A stretch of 5,455 nucleotides of DNA from Rubrobacter sp. (GCA_016781775.1 JADDPR010000342.1:1-5455); one strand, 5' to 3'; positions 1-5,032 are shown, counted from the first letter of the stretch. A program made the numbers and translations. The notes: generated from the letters alone by a model not told the origin.

Positions 1-232
1 CTTGAGTCTCTTCGGCATACGCACAGTCTACAACCGGAAACCGTATTAGCCCTCTCAATCCTCCAGGTGCGGCAACAACGGCGACAGACATGGCGCTGCG
101 GTGGAAGGGAGCTTCATCTCATCCTATTCCGCCTAAGCTTCGGAGGCTGTCGGTAAGCCAAAGCCGGCGTTGAAGTAACGGTGTATTCAAATCCCATGTA
201 GGGTAGCCAACTTGTGTAGTAGGAAATATTCG
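1..232. other. Left-edge stretch without a recognisable gene
   Basis: This stretch lies downstream of the DUF6602 gene. The plus-strand frame starting at base 1 is open for about 50 codons and stops at a TAA near 154. Its translation contains an Arg/Gln-rich patch (QVRQQRRQTWR) followed by a hydrophobic stretch, but I recognise no family and see no start within the window, so it could be the tail of a gene entering from the left or chance. On the minus strand only a roughly 20-codon frame is present. No hairpin with a T-run that would end the DUF6602 transcript is visible. Confidence 0.4.
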
Positions 233-922
233 TCAACATTTGAACAAGTGGATACCCTTGAAAACCTTCGTCGAGCTCTGCAAGATGAAAAGTTCCTGCT
301 TTTGCAACTGCGCCAGTAGTGGTATCGCGTCCGTTAGGCGGTACTCGATCAAGTACTCACAATTAACGATGATTCCCCTTGGATACCGATTTTTCGGTAT
401 CCAAGGGTGGCGCTGGTAAAAATCTACCACGTAATCCAAGCAAGTATGGGGATGGACCCCCTGGAAAGCAAAGGCGTAGAACGTAGGGTATCGCTCCGCA
501 AAGTAGGAGAACGAGCCCGATTTCAGTGCATCGAATGTCAGAACGCTCGGATGCGCTTGCGGTACGCTCGCAAGGTTAAGCAGGCAATCTTCTAAAGCAT
601 TTTTGTCAAGAACGCTCTTTACTGTTATGTCCGCCGCAACGCCCTCGGCAGTAGTAAATGTCTTATCATCTTCATCAAATCGAACTGCCATGTCGTTTGA
701 AATGACGACATCGATCTGTTTTGACTCCACCCCTTCGAAACCAACCACGTTGCCTCCGATAGAAGGCGTAAGCCTCTTAGGCAGATGGTTTCGGAGAAAC
801 CGCTCTACAATAACCTCCCGATTTGAACCGATGTCCGGTTTGTGAGAGGACGTACCGGCACGCTGGGCCTCGGCAGAGATTTGTATTGCCAATGAATTGT
901 AATACCGTTGAGTTCGATTCAT
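233..922 (-). CDS. DUF6602 domain protein (PD-(D/E)XK nuclease-like)
   Basis: The 229-residue product matches the DUF6602 pattern. It begins with a helical segment carrying H27-K-P and G32-x-N-R-E36, then an L-P pair (47-48), a Gly-rich turn (residues 56-62), S67-x-Q-I-D71 followed by a hydrophobic strand, and a second strand (D98-I-T-V-K102-S) where the family normally reads hydrophobic-E-V-K-S. This is the core layout of the restriction-endonuclease-like fold; here the usual acidic residue before V-K is Thr100. Such proteins are usually soluble and of unknown role; a nuclease or defence function is inference only. There are no membrane segments or signal peptide. The ATG at 922 is the first usable start, but there is no convincing Shine-Dalgarno before it. 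Base composition is much less GC-rich than the genes to the right, which suggests transfer. The C-terminus ends abruptly after I-H-L-F-K-C, so slight truncation is possible. The coding sequence contains a perfect 14-bp inverted repeat (376-407). Confidence 0.8.
   Translation of the reverse strand: MNRTQRYYNSLAIQISAEAQRAGTSSHKPDIGSNREVIVERFLRNHLPKRLTPSIGGNVVGFEGVESKQIDVVISNDMAVRFDEDDKTFTTAEGVAADITVKSVLDKNALEDCLLNLASVPQAHPSVLTFDALKSGSFSYFAERYPTFYAFAFQGVHPHTCLDYVVDFYQRHPWIPKNRYPRGIIVNCEYLIEYRLTDAIPLLAQLQKQELFILQSSTKVFKGIHLFKC
376..407. repeat. Perfect 14-bp inverted repeat (4-T loop) inside the DUF6602 gene
   Basis: Bases 376-389 (CCCTTGGATACCGA) are the exact reverse complement of 394-407, separated by TTTT at 390-393. 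In the gene it encodes the stretch P-W-I-P-K-N-R-Y-P-R. Neither strand has a T-run after the stem, so it does not look like a Rho-independent terminator. A perfect stem of this length inside a coding region is unlikely by chance and would fold strongly in the mRNA. Confidence 0.9.
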
Positions 923-945
923 TGTCGGGTTGCGGTACGCTTGCA
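557..945. repeat. Two-copy 16-bp near-identical direct repeat (557-572 and 930-945)
   Basis: TTGCGGTACGCTCGCA at 557-572 and TTGCGGTACGCTTGCA at 930-945 match at 15 of 16 positions. The first copy lies inside the DUF6602 coding region and the second lies 8 bp upstream of its start codon. Next to the second copy the minus strand reads GTACTGCAAGC followed directly by GTACCGCAACC, a further imperfect tandem. The arrangement could be a regulator-binding site pair or coincidence. Confidence 0.55.
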
Positions 946-1003
946 GTACATTGGCCTCATAACTATCAACGAAGCCTCACTCTCATTGCTATTTTACCTG
1001 CAA

Positions 1004-1009
1004 ATTATA
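1004..1009 (-). promoter_or_regulatory. Candidate -10 box for the DUF6602 gene
   Basis: The minus strand reads a consensus TATAAT here, in an AT-rich patch about 80 bp upstream of the DUF6602 start and 13 bp beyond the tRNA fragment. The -35 position falls in the acceptor end of the fragment and reads poorly (ACCGGG at 17-bp spacing). Promoter activity is therefore uncertain; the hexamer itself is certain. Confidence 0.35.
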
Positions 1010-1021
1010 GAGTTTTAGTAG

Positions 1022-1067
1022 CGCGCCCGGTAGGATTCGAACCTACGACCTGCGGATTAGAAGTCCG
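1022..1067 (-). other. tRNA-Arg(UCU) 3' fragment, probable integration attachment site
   Basis: Read on the minus strand, the segment begins with the last 4 bases of the anticodon-stem 5' strand (CGGA), then the 7-base loop CTTCTAA with anticodon TCT, TCCGC, a variable region, a perfect T arm (GTAGG-TTCGAAT-CCTAC, 1046-1030), the acceptor 3' strand CGGGCGC and discriminator G at 1022. CCA is not encoded (CTA follows). The expected 5' half (GCGCCCG acceptor strand and D arm) is absent: upstream bases 1068-1100 bear no resemblance to it, and identity stops within the anticodon stem. Such 3' fragments are the usual duplicated core left when a tyrosine-recombinase element integrates into a tRNA gene. 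It cannot give a working tRNA. The identification as Arg(UCU) is firm from the anticodon loop and the acceptor strand; the role as an att site is inference. Confidence 0.85.
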
Positions 1068-1142
1068 AAACAGCAGCCTGCCGTTGGGTGCCGCAGAGTA
1101 CCGTTTGATGGCTTATGTAAGGTGAATTCAGCGTCTTACCGG

Positions 1143-1461
1143 TCAGATCGATTGCCGTAAGTTGTCGCTTCGTATCGCCTCTACTGCTGCCACTACTGCT
1201 GCCACGGTGTCGGCGGTAAACCGGTCAGTGATCGACCGTTTCCTGCAGCTTTCCGGGAGGCCCAACCCGGGGACGTTCTGCTGGTGCGGGATGCCCTTGT
1301 CCGTGGTGCTGAGGAGGCGTCGAACTCCTTCTCGGCCAGCGCAGCAACTCGCCGTTCTTCTTGCCGCGCCAGCCGGCCTTGGTGACCGTCGTCACCTCGA
1401 CGCCCTCTCCGAGGCGACCTACGAGCTTGCGCGGCAGGTTCTCGTCGAGAACGACGCGCAC
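1143..1461 (-). pseudogene. DUF5615 PIN-like toxin, frameshifted remnant
   Basis: The frame opens with GTG at 1461 and V-R-V-V-L-D-E-N-L-P-R-K-L, then continues through G-W-R-G-K-K-N-G-E-L-L. This is the N-terminal signature of DUF5615 (PIN-like) ribonuclease toxins, with the first acidic pair in LDENLP. After E-L-L-R the frame is lost near 1338. Adding one base restores A-E-K-E-F-D-A, and a second single-base shift near 1314-1318 restores L-S-T-T-D-K-G-I-P-H-Q-Q-N-V-P-G-L, the conserved second block. In that restored frame the reading continues to a TGA at 1143-1145, giving about 106 residues, normal for the family. The C-terminal third is not recognisable and includes a 12-bp tandem duplication. 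Unrepaired, the frame gives a 78-residue product lacking the second block, so the toxin is probably inactive. It starts 16 bp after the antitoxin stop, the usual operon order. Two sequencing errors could mimic this, but neighbouring genes are intact. Confidence 0.8.
1182..1205. repeat. Perfect 12-bp tandem duplication
   Basis: TACTGCTGCCAC occurs twice back to back (1182-1193 and 1194-1205). It lies in the C-terminal part of the toxin remnant and keeps frame, encoding a repeated Val-Ala-Ala-Val unit on the minus strand. This is probably a slippage product. Confidence 0.9.
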
Positions 1462-1477
1462 CTCGGTCGCGACGAGC

Positions 1478-1699
1478 CTACCAGCGTGCCGCGCCTCGGC
1501 CGGCGGTCCCCACTGGCATCTCCAGGTAGCCGTCGGCCTGCTCGCGCGAGACGGTCGGGAAGCCTTCCAGAAAATCGTCCAGGGTGTGGCCGGTCTTGAG
1601 GTAATCCACGAGGGTCTTCACCTCGACGCGGGTGCCGGCGAAGACGAGCTCGCCGCCCATGACCTCCGGGTCCCTGGAGACGATTCTTCCTTCTTCCAT
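1478..1699 (-). CDS. DUF433 antitoxin (partner of DUF5615 toxin)
   Basis: This 73-residue protein has the DUF433 signature. An N-terminal strand (R5-I-V-S-R-D-P) leads into E-V-M-G-G, then A-G-T-R-V-E-V with a helix-turn-helix-like segment, T-L-V-D-Y-L (residues 29-34), the acidic helix around L-D-D-F-L-E-G (40-46), and F-P-T-V-S-R-E-Q-A (47-55). In characterised families this small protein neutralises the PIN-like partner and binds its own promoter. The start at 1699 is chosen because GGAGGAGG lies a few bases upstream; longer upstream reading in this frame is low-complexity Arg/Pro sequence. Residues after Y58-L-E-M (P-V-G-T-A-G-R-G-A-A-R-W) look unlike the usual C-terminal helix. Another frame there reads A-E-A-R-H-A-G-R-L-V-A-T-E and runs straight into the toxin start, so a one-base shift near the 3' end is possible. 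The conserved core is intact; the toxin downstream is not. Confidence 0.8.
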   Translation of the reverse strand: MEEGRIVSRDPEVMGGELVFAGTRVEVKTLVDYLKTGHTLDDFLEGFPTVSREQADGYLEMPVGTAGRGAARW

Positions 1700-2027
1700 C
1701 GGGCTCTTCCTCCTCCGTCCGGGCCGGTCCCGCGCGGTCCTCCTCGTTCTGCTCCTTACGTTGTAGGCGCGCTCCTTCCACCCCCCACCAAACATCCGGC
1801 AACCCCTCCTCAGCGTTCGTCCCGGAGGAGATCCGGGCGGACGAGCACGCGATGCCCCCTCGTCTCGGGGCCCGATCCTACTTCTGGTCGCTCCCTCCGC
1901 CCTCCAGGATGACATTCGCGGGCCGTAGCCGAGCCGTTATCCGGGGGTAGCCGTTTTGTAACCGCTGTACCGAAGGATGGTGGTGCACGCCCGGAGAGGA
2001 CGGGCCGAAGACGAAGGAGCCGAAGAC
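1700..2027. other. Divergent intergenic region between antitoxin and sortase
   Basis: This 328-bp region separates the minus-strand antitoxin from the plus-strand sortase and must hold both promoters. I can support only the two ribosome sites: GGAGGAGG for the antitoxin near 1707-1714, and AAGGAG at 2014-2019 for the sortase. Frames through it translate to Arg/Pro/Gly-rich low-complexity sequence and look non-coding. Modest inverted repeats exist (GACGAG and CTCGTC around 1838-1864), but nothing decisive. No RNA gene or riboswitch was recognised. Confidence 0.5.
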
Positions 2028-2630
2028 ATGGAGCGCATCGACACCCGTAGCAAGACGACGAGGAAGGCGGCGCTGCTGGCGCTCGCGCTTGCACTGGCGG
2101 CGGTGGCGATCTCCTTCCACGCGTCCCCGGGGCGCCCGACCGCGCAGGCGAGCCCGCCACCGACCACCGAGGCCGCCAAGGCCATCCCCGAGGACAAAGG
2201 TCTCTGGCTCACCGTCCCGAAGATGGCCCGGGTAGAGGACCTGCCCGTAGTTACCGGTCCGGCGGACGACGAGGCAGCCCTCGCCCGGAGCGCCCTGCAC
2301 GTCGAGGGGACGGGCTTGCCGTGGCAGGAGGAGGCCAACGTGTATATTGCGGGCCATCGCATCGGCTTCGAGGGCGAGGCGAGCCACCTGGTGTTCTACG
2401 ACCTCGACGCCCTCGAAAACGGCGACGAGGTGATCCTCACGGACGCCAACGGCACCCGCTACACCTACACCGTCTTCAGGAGCTTCGTCGTCGGCCCCTC
2501 CGACACCCACGTCATGGGGCCCGTGGCGGGCAAAAAGAACGTCGTGAGCCTGCAGACTTGCACCCCGATCCCGACCTTCGAGGAGAGGCTGGTGGTGCAG
2601 GCCGAGCTGGCCGACGTTGCCTCGGCGTAG
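2028..2630 (+). CDS. Membrane-anchored sortase (class E/F-like)
   Basis: A sortase is a transpeptidase outside the membrane that cleaves a C-terminal sorting motif of secreted proteins and joins them to the cell wall or to each other. The 200-residue product has a short basic N-terminus (R7, K9, R12, K13), one hydrophobic segment (about residues 14-30), a Pro/Thr-rich linker (about 34-52), and then the sortase barrel. The catalytic residues are visible: His110 in Y-I-A-G-H-R, Cys178 in S-L-Q-T-C-T-P, and Arg187 in E-E-R-L-V-V. The I-P at 181-182 after the Cys block and the G-D-E-V-I-L strand are also typical. Total length and the single N-terminal membrane anchor suit the actinobacterial class E or F groups; I cannot settle the class. 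The ATG at 2028 is chosen over an in-frame ATG at 1977 because AAGGAG sits 8 bases before it and the protein then begins directly with the basic-hydrophobic anchor. No substrate gene with a sorting signal is nearby; a decayed MOSC gene follows on the same strand. Confidence 0.88.
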   Translation: MERIDTRSKTTRKAALLALALALAAVAISFHASPGRPTAQASPPPTTEAAKAIPEDKGLWLTVPKMARVEDLPVVTGPADDEAALARSALHVEGTGLPWQEEANVYIAGHRIGFEGEASHLVFYDLDALENGDEVILTDANGTRYTYTVFRSFVVGPSDTHVMGPVAGKKNVVSLQTCTPIPTFEERLVVQAELADVASA

Positions 2631-2675
2631 ATGGGCAGGGAGCAGCCTCGATAAGCGCGAGACACGGAGACGTCC

Positions 2676-2982
2676 CTCGGGGAGTTATCGGCCCGCGGGG
2701 CTTCTCCACACGCGGCGTCGACCTCCTCGGGAGGTCGACGCCGCGCGTCCGCTCGTGGAGGGCGAGGCGGTAATCTAGGTGGCCGGCTTGCGCAACCCCT
2801 GCGCGGCCAGTTCGCGTCCGGCAGAGCCTTATGGATGCGGTGCCGGGCTGGGACGAGCGCGGCAACTTCGACCGCAGGGCCGCTCCCATGGCGTCCTCGT
2901 GGACGGCGGCGAGCTGCGTCCCGGCGGCCCGATCCGCGTCGCGCTGCCGCCAAAGCCAAACCGACCGTTGGAGCGGGTCTAA
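2676..2982 (+). pseudogene. MOSC-domain protein, C-terminal remnant with several frameshifts and a stop
   Basis: MOSC domains occur in molybdenum-cofactor sulfurase tails and in stand-alone sulfur-carrier-like proteins. No single frame is open, but consecutive pieces follow the family order: (L-G-E-L-S-A-R-G, weak) then S-T-R-G-V-D-L-L-G (about 2701-2730); E-G-E-A-V-I, TAG stop (2776-2778), V-A-G-L-R-N-P-C-A (2779-2805); M-D-A-V-P-G-W-D-E-R-G-N (from 2831) with R-R-A; then G-V-L-V-D-G-G-E-L-R-P-G-G-P-I-R-V and P-P-K-P-N-R-P-L-E-R-V ending at the TAA at 2980-2982. The T-G-L-R-N-P-C block and the G-G-E-x-R-P-G-D-P-I tail are the recognisable MOSC landmarks. At least four frame breaks plus one in-frame TAG mean it makes no functional product. 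The N-terminal part is missing or unrecognisable. It lies on the strand of the sortase and converges on the hydrolase gene. Confidence 0.72.
2711..2745. repeat. Perfect 16-bp inverted repeat, 3-base loop
   Basis: CGCGGCGTCGACCTCC (2711-2726) is exactly complementary to 2730-2745 across the loop TCG. It starts 80 bp after the sortase stop, so it may act as a GC-rich terminator for the sortase transcript, but no T-run follows. The left arm encodes the conserved R-G-V-D-L of the MOSC remnant, while the right arm replaces what should be different MOSC codons. Confidence 0.92.
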
Positions 2983-3057
2983 GACGAACCGAGTGCCTGC
3001 CGCGAGGCCCCGAGTTTCCGCTCGCCGGTGCCACATGACGGAGTCGCGCATTTTGCG

Positions 3058-3088
3058 AGGAGGTTTTGTTCCTCCTACCCTTGAGGGT
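3058..3088 (-). terminator. Hairpin pair downstream of the S15-like hydrolase
   Basis: Two stems lie just after the hydrolase stop (3094-3096). AGGAGG at 3058-3063 pairs with CCTCCT at 3071-3076 over a 7-base loop, and ACCCT (3077-3081) pairs with AGGGT (3084-3088). On the minus strand the stems are followed by CGCAAAATGCG, not a T-run, so termination efficiency is unknown. The position between convergent units (MOSC remnant on plus, hydrolase on minus) fits a terminator. Confidence 0.4.
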
Positions 3089-3093
3089 CCTCC

Positions 3094-4026
3094 CTAGCGT
3101 GCGGTCTCGACCTCCGCGAACCGGTGGCCCAGCAAGAACCGCTCGAACCACTCGACCGCCGGGGGCGCGGTCTCGGAGAGCCCGGGCTCGGTGTAGGCGT
3201 CGAAGTGGGCCCCGCTCGTAATCACCAGTGCCTTGGGTTCCAGCGCCCGCTCGTAGGCCGTCACCGCCAGGTCCGTCGGCGTCAGGGTGTCGTTGCCCGC
3301 CACGACCATCAGGAGCGGGGTGGGCGAGATGCGGTGTATGTTGGCCGCCGGGTTGTACTCCAGGAACTTTTCCATCGACTCCAGGCTCACCTCGTTGCGC
3401 CAGTTCGGCGCGATGGACCGACCCGTCTTCATGAACCATTCGTAGGAGTCGGGGGTCGGAAGCGCGGACGGCTCGCCCTCGGGCGCCACCACCGGGACCT
3501 TGCCCCCCTCCTCACCCCGGTAGCGGGCGAGCCGGTCCTGGGCGAGCGCCTGCTGGAACCCGGCGAAGACGTCCGGGCGCATGAGGCGCTGGGCGTTCGC
3601 CCAGCCGTCCACCAGGGGCACCTGCGAGACGGCGGCCTTGATCCTGCGGTCGAACGCCGCGAGGTGCAGGACGTGCGCTCCGGAGTAGGAGGAGCCCCAC
3701 ACCCCTATCCTCTCCGGATCCACCTCCGGCCGCAGGGAGACCCAGCTTATGGCGTTCTTGTAGTCCTCGTGCTGCTCGGCGGGGAAGAGCCTCCCGCGCG
3801 GCTTGCCCTCCGAGTCGCCGAAGAAGCGGTAGTCGAAGACCAGGACCACGAGCCCCGCCTCGACGAACTTCTCGGCGAAGTTCGCGAGGTGCATCTCCTT
3901 GAGGGCGCTGAAGCCGTGGGCCATCACGACGACGGGCCGCCGCTCTCCGCTCCTCAGGTCGTCCGGCACGTACAGCCAGCCGGCGCAACCGAGTCCCTCG
4001 CTGGGGAAGGTCACGTCTTGCCTCAT
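3094..4026 (-). CDS. Alpha/beta hydrolase, S15/dienelactone-hydrolase-like
   Basis: This 310-residue serine hydrolase lacks a signal peptide and is probably cytoplasmic. The oxyanion-hole motif is H38-G-F; a strand V-L-V-F-D-Y-R-F-F-G-D-S (61-72) follows, as in peptidase S15 and related esterases. The nucleophile elbow is G111-S-S113-Y-S-G116 with Ser113 as the likely nucleophile. The acid is Asp246 in A-G-N-D-T-L-T-P and the base is His274 in S-G-A-H-F-D. Residues of about 140-230 form a large insert that would cap the active site and set substrate choice. The family covers dipeptidyl-peptidases, acyl esterases and lactone hydrolases; the substrate cannot be told from sequence. The ATG at 4026 has AAGGGGGT about 8 bases upstream. 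A possible small reading frame upstream ends in an ATGA overlap with this start, suggesting translational coupling. The gene follows another alpha/beta hydrolase on the same strand, 187 bp away. Confidence 0.9.
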   Translation of the reverse strand: MRQDVTFPSEGLGCAGWLYVPDDLRSGERRPVVVMAHGFSALKEMHLANFAEKFVEAGLVVLVFDYRFFGDSEGKPRGRLFPAEQHEDYKNAISWVSLRPEVDPERIGVWGSSYSGAHVLHLAAFDRRIKAAVSQVPLVDGWANAQRLMRPDVFAGFQQALAQDRLARYRGEEGGKVPVVAPEGEPSALPTPDSYEWFMKTGRSIAPNWRNEVSLESMEKFLEYNPAANIHRISPTPLLMVVAGNDTLTPTDLAVTAYERALEPKALVITSGAHFDAYTEPGLSETAPPAVEWFERFLLGHRFAEVETAR

Positions 4027-4139
4027 GCAGATACCCCCTTCGTTGTCGGGGCGTTGCCGATCCGTTCCGCGGAGCTCGAGGCGTTACCCGGCGGGTAACC
4101 CCCGTCCGACACCTGCATCGACCCATTCATCACCAGCAC
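4023..4139 (-). CDS. Possible 38-residue ORF coupled to the hydrolase start
   Basis: On the minus strand, GTG at 4139 is preceded by GGGAGG with an 8-base gap, a textbook ribosome site. The frame runs V-L-V-M-N-G-S-M-Q-V and ends A-P-T-T-K-G-V-S-A at a TGA (4023-4025) that overlaps the ATG of the downstream hydrolase as ATGA. About four fifths of its codons end in G or C, in keeping with the surroundings. It has no recognised domain, is hydrophilic and Gly/Ser-rich, and could be a leader peptide whose translation feeds the hydrolase start. Its middle codons contain the palindrome at 4083-4099. Open frames arise easily in such GC-rich DNA, so this is a candidate only. Confidence 0.25.
   Translation of the reverse strand: MLVMNGSMQVSDGGYPPGNASSSAERIGNAPTTKGVSA
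4083..4099. repeat. 17-bp palindrome upstream of the S15-like hydrolase
   Basis: GTTACCCGGCGGGTAAC has two perfect 7-bp arms around a GGC centre. It lies 57 bp upstream of the hydrolase start at 4026 and would suit a dimeric regulator, or a small hairpin in the leader RNA. No regulator gene is present in the window to pair with it. Confidence 0.5.
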
Positions 4140-4213
4140 CGTCTCATCCTCCCGTGGTCGCGGGTCCGACCGGGCATCGCTCGCCGTTGGTGTTCGTGGC
4201 GCTCCGCATCGGT

Positions 4214-5032
4214 TCAGGACCCGGCGAAGCGGGCGACCTCGCGGTTGAACTTCTCCGGCTCCTCCCAGAACGGCGAGTGCCCGCTCTCCTCGAACTCTAC
4301 GAGCTCACTCTCTGGGATCTGCCCGTCGAGGTGCTCACCGATCCCCGTCGGGTACAGGGCGTTCTGTGCCCTCCCGTAGCACAGCAGGACCGGGACGGGT
4401 ATGCGGGGCAAGAGCTCCCGCCAGTCGTGGGCCACCATAGACGTCCAGAAGGCGACCATCACGCCGGTGGGGGTGAGCATCGACTCCCTGATCCACCACT
4501 CCTTCGTCTCCTCGTCCGGAGCCTCCCCGTTCTTGAAGCAGGCCGGTATGAACGCCTCCTCCACGGTGAGGCGGTCTTCGAGGATGTCCCGCTCCAGGGC
4601 GTAGGCCGCAGCGTAGTCGAGGGTGCCGAAAACGCCGTGCTCCCAGCCCCCGTCGTTGATGAGGCGGGCCGTCATGTCGATGAACACGGCGTTCTTGAGC
4701 TTCTCCCCGCCGAATTGGTCGAGGTAGTGGAAGATGAGGGAGGTCCCCATGGACCAGCCGACGATCGTGACGTCGTCCAGGCCCAGGTGGTCGATGATAG
4801 CCCTGGCGTCCTTGGCGGCCTGGCGGAGGCTCATGTTGAGCTCCTGCTTGCCGGAGTGGCCGTGTCCGCGGATGTCCATCGTCACGACGCGGTTGGTGCG
4901 GGAGAGCTCAGGGATGTTGCGCTGGAAGAACTTGTGGTTCATGGTCCAGCCGTGGATCAGGAAGATCGGGTTTCCCTGGCCCTGGTCGGTGTAGTAGATC
5001 GGCACGCCGTCGTCGGCGGTCGTGTACGGCAT
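4214..5032 (-). CDS. Alpha/beta hydrolase (esterase / haloperoxidase-like fold)
   Basis: This 272-residue protein is of the classic single-domain type with a cap. It opens with a beta hairpin (D-D-G-V-P-I-Y-Y-T-D-Q-G-Q-G), the oxyanion motif H27-G-W, and D53-I-R-G-H-G-H-S-G, typical of the family. The nucleophile elbow is G92-W-S94-M-G96 with Ser94, and the base is His252 in E-S-G-H-S-P-F-W-E-E-P. The cap spans roughly residues 125-205. The usual acid after the later strand is missing: the segment reads Y-G-R-A-Q-N-A-L-Y-P, with Asn224 where Asp is expected. Asp119 in V-F-I-D-M-T might act instead, as the acid does after the preceding strand in some haloalkane dehalogenases. The ATG at 5032 is chosen because the conserved domain starts there and AGGGG lies about 7 bases upstream; in-frame sequence further upstream has no family similarity. 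It is the first gene of a same-strand pair with the S15-like hydrolase. There is no signal peptide, and the substrate is unknown. Confidence 0.88.
   Translation of the reverse strand: MPYTTADDGVPIYYTDQGQGNPIFLIHGWTMNHKFFQRNIPELSRTNRVVTMDIRGHGHSGKQELNMSLRQAAKDARAIIDHLGLDDVTIVGWSMGTSLIFHYLDQFGGEKLKNAVFIDMTARLINDGGWEHGVFGTLDYAAAYALERDILEDRLTVEEAFIPACFKNGEAPDEETKEWWIRESMLTPTGVMVAFWTSMVAHDWRELLPRIPVPVLLCYGRAQNALYPTGIGEHLDGQIPESELVEFEESGHSPFWEEPEKFNREVARFAGS

Noticed and set aside
407..845. Plus-strand open frames opposite the DUF6602 gene
   Set aside because: Their translations have no family features and they are antisense to a recognisable protein.
1022..1110. A complete tRNA-Arg gene
   Set aside because: No GCGCCCG acceptor strand or D arm exists upstream of the anticodon arm, and the first anticodon-stem pair is mismatched, so only the 3' part is present.
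2465..3439. Long minus-strand open frames (up to 324 codons) across the sortase 3' end, the MOSC remnant and the hydrolase 3' end
   Set aside because: They overlap well-supported genes and give Arg/Pro/Ala-rich low-complexity translation, typical shadow frames in high-GC DNA.
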